In this document: positions 17,270-27,018 of the stretch, piece by piece
Layout: each line of letters starts with the position of its first letter
How positions within the stretch are numbered: position 1 is the first letter of the stretch
DNA from: Devosia naphthalenivorans
Lineage (GTDB): Bacteria > Pseudomonadota > Alphaproteobacteria > Rhizobiales > Devosiaceae
Direction of reading: 5' to 3'
Length of the DNA stretch: 64,000 bases
Assembly (NCBI RefSeq): GCF_003056355.1
Contig: NZ_PYVW01000003.1
Location: 62,001 to 126,000, forward strand
Position numbers and translations under genes: made by a program
The notes under the pieces: model-generated
What the model was told of the DNA's origin: nothing
Seen by the model: only the letters and a program-made list of their open reading frames with translations
Database searches by the model: none

Positions 17270-19408
17270 TCAATTCCAGATGGCGCGCGCATCGACGATG
17301 GAAACCTGCCCGCCGGATACCATGACCGGATTGAGATCGACTTCCTGGAGCGTGTCGCCCTTGTTTTGTGCCCAGTGGGCAAAATCGGCGAGAAAGGAGA
17401 CGAGAGCCTCGCGGTTGGCCGCGGGCTGGCCGCGATAGCCATCCAGAAGCATGTTCAATCGGGTGTTTCGGGATAGTAGGTCGCGGAGCACGGCCGGTGT
17501 GGTCGGCAGGATCGTTGCGGCGACTTCGCTGTGCAATTCAGCCAGCGTTCCGCCCAGGCCCACCACCAGCACAGGGCCGAAGGATGGATCGCGCTTGATG
17601 CCGACCAGGAGTTCTACGCCGCGCTCCATTTTCTGGACCAGTACAGAAACCCTGGTCAGGTGCTTGCGAGCGGCAATTGCTCGGAACGTCTCCGCTGCGG
17701 TGCGAACGGACTGAGCGTCCTTGAGGCCCACAGCGACGCCGCCGTCATCGGATTTGTGGTTCAGATCGGGCGAACTGAGCTTGATCACTACGGGGAAGCC
17801 GATCTTCTCGGCGCAAGCCGCAATCTCGGCGGCCTCCAGCCCCTCGACCACGTCGAAGCCGGCGCAAGGCAGGCCCGCCTCGCGGAGATCCTCGAGTGCC
17901 TCGGCAACGGTCCACAGGGAGGACGTCGCGTCAGGCGCGGCATTGTGGGGCGTCGGGGACGCTTCTGACAGCAATTGCAGCAGTTCTTCGGCCTGCGCCA
18001 GATCTGCCTGGCTTTGCGCGAACTTTGCACAAGCCTCTGCGGCCCGAACTGCCAGCGGAAGGTCAGCGAAGGCCGGAATGTCGGCCTTGTCGAAGATGCT
18101 GTGGACGGAATCCGACATGCCCACCCACGCGACGAAGACGTCCTGGGGGATCACTTCAGCAGCTTTGACGATGGCCTCGGCGACGGCGTCGGCAAAGACG
18201 CCGCCGGCACCCATCGACACGAAAATTGTGTCGATATCGGCATGTTCGGCGATCGTGGTGATGGCACGAATCATCTTCTCGGGGTTGCGCCAGACGCCGC
18301 CAAGATCGGCGGGGTTGTGAACGCTCGTCTGGCCAGTTGTTTCGGCGAGAGCGGCTGCCGTCGTGGCCGAGAATTCGGGCAACTCCCAGTCGAGTGCATA
18401 GATCTGGTCGGCGCCGAGCGAGGCAGCGCCTCCGGAAACCGAAAGCATCGCGGCCCGGCGATTGGTCGATGGCTCGCCGCGACGTTGCAGTCGTTGTGCC
18501 AGCGCCCGTGCCGTGCCGAAAAACTCGACGAAACTATCCGTCTCGATGATGCCGGTCTCATGTGCAAGCCCGTTGAAGACCTCGCGCGTGCCGGCTACCC
18601 GTCCCGTATGGGAGGCAACGGCCGCCCGGCCTTTTTCGGATTTGCCGACCTGCAGCATGGTCACCGGCTTGCCTGCTATTCTCGCGGCCAGCGCTGCGCG
18701 CCGGAATGCGGGGCCATCGCCAATCCCTTCGAGGAAAAGCATGATCGAACGAACCTCCGGATCGTCGACCATGGCCTGCATCAGCGCCTCGATGCCGGTG
18801 GCGCTTTCATCGCCTGTGCTGATGAGCCAGGAAAAACCGACGCTGGAGTCACCAAACCACTGCAGCATGGCCGACAGCGTGGCGCCGCTCTGGGACAGGC
18901 AGGCGATGGTGCCCGGCGGTACGCGCCCGCCGACTGTGCCGGAGGCGAAGCTGCCGTTAAGACTGAGCGTGCCATTCATCACGCCCATAGAATTGGGCCC
19001 GATCACCCGCATGCCGGACGCCTGAGCCAGTTCGGAAATGCGATCGCGGAAAACGCGGCGTTCGTCTTCGTTGCCGCCCTCCGCCGTCACCACCACACAG
19101 GTGCTAACACCGAGCTTGGCGGCTTCTTCGAGGGTCGGGATGACGAATTTGGTCGGGGTAACGACAAAAACCAGGTCAGGCGTCGACGGCAGATCGGACA
19201 GTGATCCGTATACCGGGAGGTTGTGCAGCGTGGAGCCGGCTAGCCGGGGATTGACCGGGTAAATCTCGGCTTTTGTGCCGCCTTCGACCAGGTTTGCCAG
19301 CACTCTGGCCCCATAGTAGTTGCCGCCGTTGATGTCCGATGCGCCAGCAACAGCGATCGCTTTGGGAGCTGGAATTCCGAGATGGGGCGACGACAAATTC
19401 GACGGCAT
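17270..19408 (-). CDS. ADP-forming acyl-CoA synthetase (fused alpha and beta subunits)
   Basis: This 712-residue protein should activate a carboxylate to its CoA thioester with ATP, giving ADP, or run in reverse. Domains in order: a CoA-binding Rossmann domain (IAVAGASDINGGNYYGARVL), a succinyl-CoA-ligase-like domain with ASHTGRVAGTREVFNGL, where the His is the likely phosphohistidine, and a C-terminal ATP-grasp domain (FPVVIKLSSPDLNHKSDDGG, then LVGIKRDPSFGPVLVVGLGG). It is the first gene of the minus-strand catabolic operon. An operator-like palindrome lies 19 bases before its ATG. The acid substrate is not identifiable. Confidence 0.9.
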   Translation of the reverse strand: MPSNLSSPHLGIPAPKAIAVAGASDINGGNYYGARVLANLVEGGTKAEIYPVNPRLAGSTLHNLPVYGSLSDLPSTPDLVFVVTPTKFVIPTLEEAAKLGVSTCVVVTAEGGNEDERRVFRDRISELAQASGMRVIGPNSMGVMNGTLSLNGSFASGTVGGRVPPGTIACLSQSGATLSAMLQWFGDSSVGFSWLISTGDESATGIEALMQAMVDDPEVRSIMLFLEGIGDGPAFRRAALAARIAGKPVTMLQVGKSEKGRAAVASHTGRVAGTREVFNGLAHETGIIETDSFVEFFGTARALAQRLQRRGEPSTNRRAAMLSVSGGAASLGADQIYALDWELPEFSATTAAALAETTGQTSVHNPADLGGVWRNPEKMIRAITTIAEHADIDTIFVSMGAGGVFADAVAEAIVKAAEVIPQDVFVAWVGMSDSVHSIFDKADIPAFADLPLAVRAAEACAKFAQSQADLAQAEELLQLLSEASPTPHNAAPDATSSLWTVAEALEDLREAGLPCAGFDVVEGLEAAEIAACAEKIGFPVVIKLSSPDLNHKSDDGGVAVGLKDAQSVRTAAETFRAIAARKHLTRVSVLVQKMERGVELLVGIKRDPSFGPVLVVGLGGTLAELHSEVAATILPTTPAVLRDLLSRNTRLNMLLDGYRGQPAANREALVSFLADFAHWAQNKGDTLQEVDLNPVMVSGGQVSIVDARAIWN

Positions 19409-19426
19409 TGCAAATTCCAGAGCTTC

Positions 19427-19440
19427 TAGACAACGTTGTC
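19427..19440. promoter_or_regulatory. LacI-family operator candidate before the acyl-CoA operon
   Basis: TAGACAACGTTGTC, with the perfect inner palindrome AGACAACGTTGTCT at 19428-19441, lies just upstream of the synthetase start codon. The same 14 bases occur at 20674-20687. A central CG in an ACAACGTTGT-type palindrome is typical of LacI-family operators. Confidence 0.8.
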
Positions 19441-19522
19441 TTTGCGTTTAGTCTTTGAGCGAACGAGTGTCAATAACGTCCGCGTCGGGGTTTGCGCACC
19501 GATCCTGCTCGACGGACCGGGT

Positions 19523-20569
19523 CTATTCGGCTCCGCTACCGATCAGGGAAAAGGACTCCCCGACCACCAGGTCATGCGGAATCACTGCTCCGGAGGCTTC
19601 GGCGGTTGCATCGTGAGACGTGATGAAGTCGAGAGCCGCCCTGCCCGCCAGGTCGAAATTCATTTCCACGGTAGTGAGACGGGGTGTGCACAGCGTTGCA
19701 AGCCGCGTATTGCCAAGCCCCATAACGGAAATACGGCCCGGAATGTCGATGCCTTGGGCTCGGAGATGGTTTACCGCCCCAAATGCGATGGCGTCGGAGC
19801 CGCAAATGAGCGCGCTGAAGTCCGGGTTGCGCTCCAGCATTTCTGCGGCCCCAAGGGCCCCCGCCTCGGGTGTGGAATCGATATTGGCAATGGCGTAGTC
19901 CACTGAATACCCGGACAGGTAGCTGGTCATGGACTGCATGCGCAGCTTGGTCATTTCGTTGCGCGCCGGCCCCAGTAGAATCCCGATCTTGGTGTGGCCA
20001 TTCTCGACGATGAACCGCGCCTGCGTGAGCCCCACAGCCTCATTATCTGATGAAAAAACAGGGACTTCGATGTTTCTGGGCATGAGCGACACCACCGTGG
20101 TACCGGCGCGTTTCAGCTCTTCGATCGTTTCGGTAAGGGCCTGATGATGGGTCCACTGATCAAAGCCACCCCCGGCCATGATGATGCCGTCAACGCGGTA
20201 TTCCAGCAGCTTGCGCAGATACTTGATCTCGAGCAACGGATCGCGCTGCATGTTGCAGACGATGGCGAAGGTGGAGTGGGCAGATTCCGCCCGTTCCGTC
20301 ACCGTTTCGGCGATCATGCCATAATGGGCATCAAGCATGTCGCCGATAACGAGGCCAACAACGCCCTGTTTTCCGCCGCGCAACCGCCGGGCGACCAGAT
20401 TGGGAACGTAGCCGAGCGATTTCGCTGCGGCATGGACGTTTTCCTTGAGCTTGTCATCAACCGGATAGCCGGAATTGCGCAGGACGCGTGCAGCGGTGCT
20501 AAGCGACACGCCGGCGGCTTTGGCTACGTCGACAAGCGTCGGGTTCTTTGCGTCTCTCTCGTCCGTCAC
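19523..20569 (-). CDS. LacI-family transcriptional regulator
   Basis: This 348-residue protein has the LacI DNA-binding head TLVDVAKAAGVSLSTAARVLRNSG, the hinge region PNLVARRLRGGKQGVVGLVI and a periplasmic-binding-protein-like effector domain. It lies between two catabolic transcription units that each carry the same palindrome, so it most likely represses both in the absence of an effector, perhaps the transported acid or its CoA ester. Near its own promoter (20620-20628) a half-site TGACAACG is visible, so autoregulation is possible. The effector is unknown. Confidence 0.92.
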   Translation of the reverse strand: MTDERDAKNPTLVDVAKAAGVSLSTAARVLRNSGYPVDDKLKENVHAAAKSLGYVPNLVARRLRGGKQGVVGLVIGDMLDAHYGMIAETVTERAESAHSTFAIVCNMQRDPLLEIKYLRKLLEYRVDGIIMAGGGFDQWTHHQALTETIEELKRAGTTVVSLMPRNIEVPVFSSDNEAVGLTQARFIVENGHTKIGILLGPARNEMTKLRMQSMTSYLSGYSVDYAIANIDSTPEAGALGAAEMLERNPDFSALICGSDAIAFGAVNHLRAQGIDIPGRISVMGLGNTRLATLCTPRLTTVEMNFDLAGRAALDFITSHDATAEASGAVIPHDLVVGESFSLIGSGAE

Positions 20570-20673
20570 GGGCGTTCCTATCTATTCACTATGCATCAAG
20601 ACGGCTGTTCGCTGACCGTTTGACAACGCTTCGCAGGCTCGGTGCTGTCAACATATAGCCGCAAGAAAGGGCG

Positions 20674-20687
20674 TAGACAACGTTGTC
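20674..20687. promoter_or_regulatory. LacI-family operator candidate before the TTT operon
   Basis: TAGACAACGTTGTC, identical over 14 bases to the site at 19427-19440, lies 127 bases before the substrate-binding-protein start. It contains a 12-base perfect palindrome (20676-20687). Confidence 0.8.
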
Positions 20688-20813
20688 CTGCTTCGTTAGT
20701 CTTTTTGTCGGAGGGAGCCGGCGATGGGAGCGTCGGGGCTGCCGCCATGAGTTTAACGCGCCGAGTGGGTGCCCACTCTGCTGCATAAAAACATGCAATC
20801 TTCGGAGGAGCGA

Positions 20814-21779
20814 ATGAAACAGATTTTGCGCGCAATTGCGCTGTCAGCAGGCTTGATCGCGGGAGCATCAGCCGGCACAGCGACAGCGCAGGACTACCCG
20901 ACTGACACTATCAAGTTCATCATACCCTATGCCCCGGGTGGCGGGACAGACGCCGCTGCGGCGGTGTTTTCCGATCGGCTGTCGCAACTTCTCGGCCAAC
21001 CGATCGTCAAGGAAAACCATCCGGGCAGCAATTCGGTGATCGGCACGGCACTGCTTGCCGAAGCAAAGCCGGACGGTCACACATTGATGGTGGTGACCGC
21101 TGCCATCGCCAACAACCCGTCCCTCTATGCCAATTTGCCATATGACACTGACGAACTGGTTCCCGTATCGATCCTGACCTCGTACCCCTTTGTGCTCGGC
21201 GTGCGCAGCGACCTGCCGTTCAACAACATGCAGGAGCTGATCGACTACGCAAAGGCCAATCCTGGCGAGCTCACCGCGGGGACCTCGGGCCGTGGCTCAG
21301 CCGCACAGCTGGCCTTGGGCCTGCTGAACGAGACCGCAGGCATCGAGATCCGCGAGATTCCGTTCAAGGGCGCCGGAGAAAGCCTGAACAACGTAGCCGG
21401 CGGTTTCGTCGATATGGTGTTCTCGGGCTATGAGACCGTGCGCCCCTTCGCGGAAAGCGGAAAGATGAAGTTCTTCGCCCACACCGGCACCGAGCCGCTG
21501 GGGACCGAGCAGATTCCGCCGATTGCGGCGACAGTCGAAGGCTACGAATATTTGAACTGGCTGGCCCTGGTCGCGCCTCCCGGCACCCCCACCGAGATCA
21601 CCGGTAAGCTCAACGAGGCGCTGAGCCAGATTTTCGCGGAGCAAGAGGTGAAGGATCGGCTCGCCAGCCAGAATATCCAAGGCGTAGCCAGCACTGCCGA
21701 AGAGGCCAAGACCTACCTGACGCAGGAAATGGCTACCAGCAAAGCCATTATCGAAAGCATCGGGCTCCAGCCCCAATGA
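20814..21779 (+). CDS. Tripartite tricarboxylate transporter substrate-binding protein (TctC/Bug family)
   Basis: This 321-residue periplasmic protein binds a carboxylate for the TctAB permease. The start MKQILRAIA was chosen because TCGGAGGAG stands before it and a signal peptide follows, cleaving near ATA-QDYP. The Bug-family hallmarks IKFIIPYAPGGGTDAAAA and NHPGSNSVIGTALLAEAKPDGHTL are present. It is the first gene of a plus-strand operon with TctB, TctA, a FAH hydrolase, an aldo/keto reductase and an MFS protein. Bug proteins bind varied acids, so the ligand is open. Confidence 0.92.
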   Translation: MKQILRAIALSAGLIAGASAGTATAQDYPTDTIKFIIPYAPGGGTDAAAAVFSDRLSQLLGQPIVKENHPGSNSVIGTALLAEAKPDGHTLMVVTAAIANNPSLYANLPYDTDELVPVSILTSYPFVLGVRSDLPFNNMQELIDYAKANPGELTAGTSGRGSAAQLALGLLNETAGIEIREIPFKGAGESLNNVAGGFVDMVFSGYETVRPFAESGKMKFFAHTGTEPLGTEQIPPIAATVEGYEYLNWLALVAPPGTPTEITGKLNEALSQIFAEQEVKDRLASQNIQGVASTAEEAKTYLTQEMATSKAIIESIGLQPQ

Positions 21780-21867
21780 TCGCTACCGCCAATTCCGTGT
21801 CGAGAGCTCTGCTCCCGGCGCGGACCAGCGCCGCTGACCGCGTCCTACCTAAGCGAGGCCCTCAAAA

Positions 21868-22317
21868 GTGATTTTCAAATCCAACGGGCAGGCCGATGTC
21901 GAGGCCGGCTTATTCTTTGCCGGTTTCGGCATCCTGACCGCTGCCCTCTCACTCCAATATAGTCTCGGCACCATAGCCATGATGGGTCCGGGAATGTTCC
22001 CCCTGATCCTCGGCGTAATTCTCGCCATTCTTGGCCTTGTGATCCTGGCCAAGGGGTTCATGGGCAAAGGCGAGCAGGCCAAGCCGCTGCCGATCAAGCC
22101 CATTCTTTTGATCACGGCGTCCGTGATCGTTTTCGCGCTGCTGCTGCTGACGGTGGGACTCCTGTTTGCCATCCCCGCACAAGTCGTCGTCGCGCTGTGG
22201 GCCTCAGAGCATTTCACCTGGAAGCGCGCCTTGCTGCTCAGCGCCGGGCTGTTGGCCTTTTGCTACGGCGTGTTCGTCTATTTCCTCGGCATTTCAGTGC
22301 CACTGATTGCGATATGA
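21868..22317 (+). CDS. tctB: TctB-type small membrane subunit of tripartite transporter
   Basis: This 149-residue protein has four hydrophobic segments, the usual plan for the small TTT subunit, with SLGTIAMMGPGMFPLILGVIL after the first. It is read from GTG at 21868; no in-frame ATG gives the first segment. It is three bases from the TctA gene. The 88-base gap after the binding-protein gene holds a short inverted repeat (CGGCGC/GCGCCG at 21816-21833). Confidence 0.88.
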   Translation: MIFKSNGQADVEAGLFFAGFGILTAALSLQYSLGTIAMMGPGMFPLILGVILAILGLVILAKGFMGKGEQAKPLPIKPILLITASVIVFALLLLTVGLLFAIPAQVVVALWASEHFTWKRALLLSAGLLAFCYGVFVYFLGISVPLIAI

Positions 22318-22320
22318 CCA

Positions 22321-23829
22321 ATGGAACTATTGAGTAATCTGGACATCGGTTTCCACGCGGCACTGTCGCTGAACAACCTGGTCTTCTGCTTTATCGGGGT
22401 GCTCGTCGGAACGGCGATCGGCATGCTGCCGGGCCTGGGCCCACTGGCCACCATCGCCATGTTGCTGCCGCTCACCTATACGCTTGAGCCCGTCACGGGC
22501 CTGATCATGATTGCGGGCATCTATTATGGTGCGCAGTACGGCGGCTCGACGACCGCGATCCTCGTCAATTTGCCAGGCGAATCCTCGGCGGTTGTCTCCT
22601 GCATCGATGGGCACCAGATGGCGCGCAAGGGTCGCGCCGGTGCAGCGCTTGCCATCGCTGCGCTTGGATCGTTCTTCGCGGGCACGGTCGCAACCTTGCT
22701 GATCGCGGCATTCTCCCCGGCGCTGGCCGAAGTGGCCTTCCTTTTCGGGCCGGTCGAATACTTTGCCATGATGGTGCTGGGCCTTACCGCTGCGACGCTG
22801 CTCGCCCACGGCTCGTTCATCAAGGGCGTGGCGATGGTGCTGACGGGGCTCATCCTTGGCTTGGTTGGCGCCGATGTGAACAGCGGCACCTATCGCTTCA
22901 CCTTCGGATCTTTTTCGCTGACCGAGGGCATCGAATTCGTCGCCGTAGCGATGGGCCTGTTCGCCTTTACCGACATTGTCACCAACATGCGCAACGACCA
23001 GACGACACGCGAAGTGAAGGCCCCTTCCCTTCGCAGCCTGACGATGACCGGTAAAGAGTTCAGGCAGTCGATATTCCCCGCAATCAGGGGAACCAGCATT
23101 GGCTCGCTGCTCGGCCTGCTCCCCGGTGGGGGGGCGATGATCTCGTCCTTCGCCTCCTATGCGTTCGAGAAGCGCGTTTCCAGGCACCCGGAGGAGTTTG
23201 GGCATGGCGCCATTGCGGGTCTGGCCGGCCCTGAGGCCGCCAATAACGCTGGCGCCCAGACCTCATTCATTCCCATGCTGACGCTGGGTATTCCCAGCAA
23301 CGGAGTGATGGCCCTGATGATTGGTGCGCTCATGGTGCACAACATCTCCCCCGGCCCCTATGTCATGGTTTCCAATCCGGAAATCTTCTGGGGTCTGATC
23401 GCCTCGATGTGGATCGGCAACGCCATGCTGGTCGTGCTGAACCTGCCGCTCATTCCGCTCTGGGTGCGGCTGATCCAGGTGCATTATTGGGTGCTGTTTC
23501 CGATCATCCTGGTGGTCTGCTGCGTCGGGCTCTACAGCATCCAGAATAATACCCTCGCCATCTACTTCGCGGCCGGGTTCACACTCCTGGGCTGTCTGTT
23601 CTGGCGTATGCGGGCGGAAGCCGCACCATTGCTGCTCGGATTCATTCTCGGGCCGCTCATGGAAGAACACTTTCGGCGATCACTTCTGCTGTCCGAAGGC
23701 GACGTTTCGATCTTCTACCGCAGTCCGCTCTCCGTATTGATGCTCTCGATAGCGGCCGTCATGTGCCTGATCATCCTGCTGCCACAGATCCGTCAGGGCC
23801 GGAAGGTCGCCTTCGAGGAAGAGGCGTAG
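22321..23829 (+). CDS. tctA: TctA-type large permease subunit of tripartite transporter
   Basis: This 502-residue protein has about twelve membrane segments. It carries the TctA signatures [43 protein letters not shown] and, in the second half, [20 protein letters not shown] and [21 protein letters not shown]. It would carry the carboxylate across the inner membrane using an ion gradient, with TctB and the binding protein. The length is normal. Confidence 0.95.
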   Translation: MELLSNLDIGFHAALSLNNLVFCFIGVLVGTAIGMLPGLGPLATIAMLLPLTYTLEPVTGLIMIAGIYYGAQYGGSTTAILVNLPGESSAVVSCIDGHQMARKGRAGAALAIAALGSFFAGTVATLLIAAFSPALAEVAFLFGPVEYFAMMVLGLTAATLLAHGSFIKGVAMVLTGLILGLVGADVNSGTYRFTFGSFSLTEGIEFVAVAMGLFAFTDIVTNMRNDQTTREVKAPSLRSLTMTGKEFRQSIFPAIRGTSIGSLLGLLPGGGAMISSFASYAFEKRVSRHPEEFGHGAIAGLAGPEAANNAGAQTSFIPMLTLGIPSNGVMALMIGALMVHNISPGPYVMVSNPEIFWGLIASMWIGNAMLVVLNLPLIPLWVRLIQVHYWVLFPIILVVCCVGLYSIQNNTLAIYFAAGFTLLGCLFWRMRAEAAPLLLGFILGPLMEEHFRRSLLLSEGDVSIFYRSPLSVLMLSIAAVMCLIILLPQIRQGRKVAFEEEA

Positions 23830-23904
23830 CGGCGACAAGACCAACCGGCGGCGTAGCGCCAAATGGCGGGCTACGCCGCGTAGAAAAATTTCAAGGGTTC
23901 TAGC

Positions 23905-24765
23905 ATGAGATTTGTGAGTTTCGACCAGGACGGCCGGCATGGGTTTGGCCTTTTATCCGGGGATACCATTGTCGAGCTGACCGGCAAGCTCTCGCCGGCA
24001 GTGGTGACATTGAAGCAGGCAATCGCTGCCGGACTGCTCGCGCAGGCTGCAGGGTGGCGAGACGAGTCAGCAGGCATTCCGGTGGATCAAGTGCAGTTGT
24101 TGCCCGTCATTCCCGACCCAGGGAAAATATTGTGCATCGGGCTCAATTACGAAGACCATCGCAGCGAAACGAAGCGGCCAGATTCGGACTATCCTACGGT
24201 CTTCACACGCTTCGCCGAGTCCCAGGCCGGCCATCGCCAGCCCCTTCTCAAACCGGCCACCTCGAACCGGTTCGACTACGAGGCTGAACTCGCCATCGTC
24301 ATCGGCAAAGCGGCTCACCAGGTCGGCGAGGAGAACGCGCTTGATCTTGTTGCAGGCTATGCCTGCTACAATGATGGCTCCGTGCGCGACTGGCAGCGGC
24401 ATACCAGCCAGTTCACCCCGGGCAAGAACTTCCCCGCGACCGGCGGTTTCGGGCCGGCGCTGGTCACACCCGATGAAGTCGGCGATTACCGGCAGCTTCC
24501 GATCCAGTTGCGCCTCAACGGCCAGGTCATGCAGGAGGCGAGCCTTTCCGACCTGATCTTTCCTATCGAGAAACTCATCGCCTATTGCTCGACCTTTACA
24601 CCACTTGCCCCTGGTGACGTCATCGTCACCGGCACGCCAGGAGGGGTCGGGGATCGCCGCGAACCTCCGGTCTATCTGCAGGACGGGGACCTGGTGGAAG
24701 TGGATATTGGCGTGGTGGGCTGCCTTTCCAATCGGGTTGTCACCGCTGAAACGCGCGCTGCATGA
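23905..24765 (+). CDS. Fumarylacetoacetate hydrolase family protein
   Basis: This 286-residue protein has the FAH fold. CIGLNYEDHRSET and FDYEAELAIVIGK carry the metal-binding acidic residues, followed by GYACYNDGSVRDWQ and the C-terminal GDVIVTGTPGGVG. The family includes hydrolases and decarboxylases of beta-diketo acids, 2-oxo acids and lactones. It is in the TTT operon (75 bases after TctA), so it probably acts on the imported acid or a later intermediate. The exact reaction is not predictable. Confidence 0.92.
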   Translation: MRFVSFDQDGRHGFGLLSGDTIVELTGKLSPAVVTLKQAIAAGLLAQAAGWRDESAGIPVDQVQLLPVIPDPGKILCIGLNYEDHRSETKRPDSDYPTVFTRFAESQAGHRQPLLKPATSNRFDYEAELAIVIGKAAHQVGEENALDLVAGYACYNDGSVRDWQRHTSQFTPGKNFPATGGFGPALVTPDEVGDYRQLPIQLRLNGQVMQEASLSDLIFPIEKLIAYCSTFTPLAPGDVIVTGTPGGVGDRREPPVYLQDGDLVEVDIGVVGCLSNRVVTAETRAA

Positions 24766-24808
24766 TGTCAGCTTGCGGCGCAGAATGTAGCTAGAGCGGC
24801 GGGAGAGA

Positions 24809-25771
24809 ATGGACCAAGTAGTTCTCGGAAGGACCGAGCTGAAAGTTAGTGTAGTGGCTCTCGGTGCCGGTGGGCCCAGTCGCCTCGGCCTGCGAAACGG
24901 GGCCACCGAGAAACAGGCGATCGATCTTCTGCGCGCTGCGGTGGATCGAGGCATATCCATCATCGATACAGCGCCGGTTTATGGCACTGAGCCCGTCGTG
25001 GGTGCGGCGCTCGCCGGCCTGCGAGATAGGGTCGTCCTATCGAGCAAGCTCCGCCCGACGGTGCCGGGCTCATCCTATGAAAGCACCGAGTTCATCGAAC
25101 CGGCCATGGTGCGCGAAAGCGTCGAGGCAAGCCTCACCGCATTGCGCACCGACAGGATCGAAATTCTGCATCTCCATGGCGTAAGGCCGCACCAATATGC
25201 GTATTGCCTCGAGCATCTGGTGCCCGAACTGCTGCTCCTGCAGGAGGAGGGCAAGATCGGCTTTCTCGGGTTAACGGAGAGCTTCGGCGTCGATACAGAG
25301 CGTGAGGTCATGCGGCAGGCCACGGAGGACGGGGTTTGGGACGTGCTCATGTTGGGGCACAACTTCATCAATCCCTCGGCCGAGCAATTGGTGTTGCCCA
25401 AGGCCCAAGCCAAGAAGCTCGGCGTCATGTGCATGTATGCTGTGCGCGGTGCCCTGGCCACAGCCGATGGCCTGCGCAAGCTGGTGGAAAAGTTGATAGC
25501 GCAAGGGGAAGTTGCGGGCGACGCGCTGGATCCGGATGAGCCGCTGGGCTTCCTGCTGGCGGATAGCGTTGCCCGCTCGTACACCGAGGCAGCTTACCGC
25601 TTCTGCCGGCATACCAGCGGCATCGATGTGGTGATGACCGGAACGGGAAGCCTCGATCATCTGGAACAGAATATCGAAGCTATCCACGCGGAGCCGCTTC
25701 CGCCGGAGATCTTGAAGCGCCTCTCGAATGTGTTTGGGCGCGTACGTACCGCCACGGGGGACCCGGTGTGA
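24809..25771 (+). CDS. Aldo/keto reductase
   Basis: This 320-residue NAD(P)-dependent oxidoreductase has a TIM-barrel fold. Catalytic tetrad residues are visible in SIIDTAPVYGTEPVVG (Asp, Tyr), LSSKLRP (Lys) and EILHLHGVRP (His). The C-terminal coenzyme region is less typical than in well-known family members. It lies 43 bases after the FAH gene and 43 bases before the MFS gene. The expected role is reduction or oxidation of an aldehyde, ketone or sugar in the same pathway. Confidence 0.88.
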   Translation: MDQVVLGRTELKVSVVALGAGGPSRLGLRNGATEKQAIDLLRAAVDRGISIIDTAPVYGTEPVVGAALAGLRDRVVLSSKLRPTVPGSSYESTEFIEPAMVRESVEASLTALRTDRIEILHLHGVRPHQYAYCLEHLVPELLLLQEEGKIGFLGLTESFGVDTEREVMRQATEDGVWDVLMLGHNFINPSAEQLVLPKAQAKKLGVMCMYAVRGALATADGLRKLVEKLIAQGEVAGDALDPDEPLGFLLADSVARSYTEAAYRFCRHTSGIDVVMTGTGSLDHLEQNIEAIHAEPLPPEILKRLSNVFGRVRTATGDPV

Positions 25772-25814
25772 AGGCGCCGCTTGCCGGTTTCTCGTCGCCG
25801 GGGAGGCATTCTCG

Positions 25815-27011
25815 ATGCGGAATGTGACGTTTCGTGTGCCGAAGCCCAGCCTATCCCTCAGCGCATTCATTTTCCACGTCGTGCTCCATCAAATCGTCAT
25901 CATGGTCGCGAGGGTGACAACCTCATACCGGGCGGTGGAGTTGGGGCTTTCGGACATCTGGATCGGCGTGGTGGGCGCAAGCTTTTCGCTGCTGCCACTA
26001 TTGCTGGCGACACAAGTGGGCACCAGGATCGACCGAAAAGGCGCGCGTGGGGCATTCCTGGTGGGTGCCGGCTGCGTCGTGATATCGGCCTTGGGTTTAT
26101 TCGCTACCGGCAACTCGATCATTGCGCTTCTGGGGTGGACGGGTCTCCTGGGTATTGGCCATCTGCTCTGCCTGCTGTCGCAGCACGCAACTGCCGCCGA
26201 TCAGCCGACCGATGCCATTCGCGAGCGCATGTTCGGTCACTACACTGCGCTCATTTCATTCGCACAGATTCTCGCCCCCCTCGTGGTTGCACTGTTCGCG
26301 GGCCCCGGAGCAGTACCCCACACGTGGCTCCTGTTCGCCGTGGCGGCGGTCGCCGGACTGATAAGCCTTGGCTGCGTTCTGCTGATGCGCCCTCCCGCAA
26401 AGCCGCAGGTTACCAGTAAACCAGCGCCGCAACTGCCGGTCCGGCACCTGCTTCGGCAAAAGGGTGTGATCCAGGCTATCCTGGCCGGCGTTGGAGTCAT
26501 ATGCGCTGTCGATTTACTGGTGATCTACCTGCCGGTGCTCGGAGCCCAGGCGATCATTCCAGCCAGCACCATCGCCGCGCTGCTGATGGTGCGCGCACTG
26601 GCTTCGCTGCTGTCGCGCCTGTGCTTCGGCTGGCTACTCTCCCGGCTTGGCCGCCGGGTCATGCTGACGGGATCGCTGCTGGCCACGGGCCTGGGGCTAA
26701 CGATACTTGGTATCCCGGCGCCGGAATGGGTGCTTGCGCTGGCCATGGTACTGATCGGGATCGGCATTGGGCTGGCCTCACCCATATCGATGTCGTGGGT
26801 CACCAGTGTCGTGCCGCCGAGGAGCCGCGGACTGGTGTTGTCGTTGCGTCTCACCGGCAATCGCCTGGCGCAGTTTTTGCGGCCAATGTCTGTCGGTATC
26901 GTTGCCGCCGGTGCCGGTGTCTCGTCCGTATTCCTGCTGCTTTCCGCAGGATTGTACGGCCTCGCCTATTCCAGCCATGCAGCCTTGCGCCCCACCGCAG
27001 ACAAGACTTGA
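25815..27011 (+). CDS. Major facilitator superfamily transporter
   Basis: This 398-residue inner-membrane protein has about twelve hydrophobic segments. Motif-A-like loops read GTRIDRKGARGAFLVG in the first half and GWLLSRLGRRVMLTG in the second. The start MRNVTFRV was chosen because an upstream in-frame ATG lies inside the reductase gene. It is the last gene of the TTT-FAH-AKR operon and may export a product or import a related compound. The substrate is unknown. Its stop is 7 bases from the convergent anti-sigma gene. Confidence 0.85.
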   Translation: MRNVTFRVPKPSLSLSAFIFHVVLHQIVIMVARVTTSYRAVELGLSDIWIGVVGASFSLLPLLLATQVGTRIDRKGARGAFLVGAGCVVISALGLFATGNSIIALLGWTGLLGIGHLLCLLSQHATAADQPTDAIRERMFGHYTALISFAQILAPLVVALFAGPGAVPHTWLLFAVAAVAGLISLGCVLLMRPPAKPQVTSKPAPQLPVRHLLRQKGVIQAILAGVGVICAVDLLVIYLPVLGAQAIIPASTIAALLMVRALASLLSRLCFGWLLSRLGRRVMLTGSLLATGLGLTILGIPAPEWVLALAMVLIGIGIGLASPISMSWVTSVVPPRSRGLVLSLRLTGNRLAQFLRPMSVGIVAAGAGVSSVFLLLSAGLYGLAYSSHAALRPTADKT

Positions 27012-27018
27012 AAGCGTA

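Noticed and set aside
20616-20653. Third LacI operator from TGACAACG and CTGTCAAC half-sites
   Set aside because: The half-sites are too far apart for a LacI palindrome; kept only as possible autoregulation.
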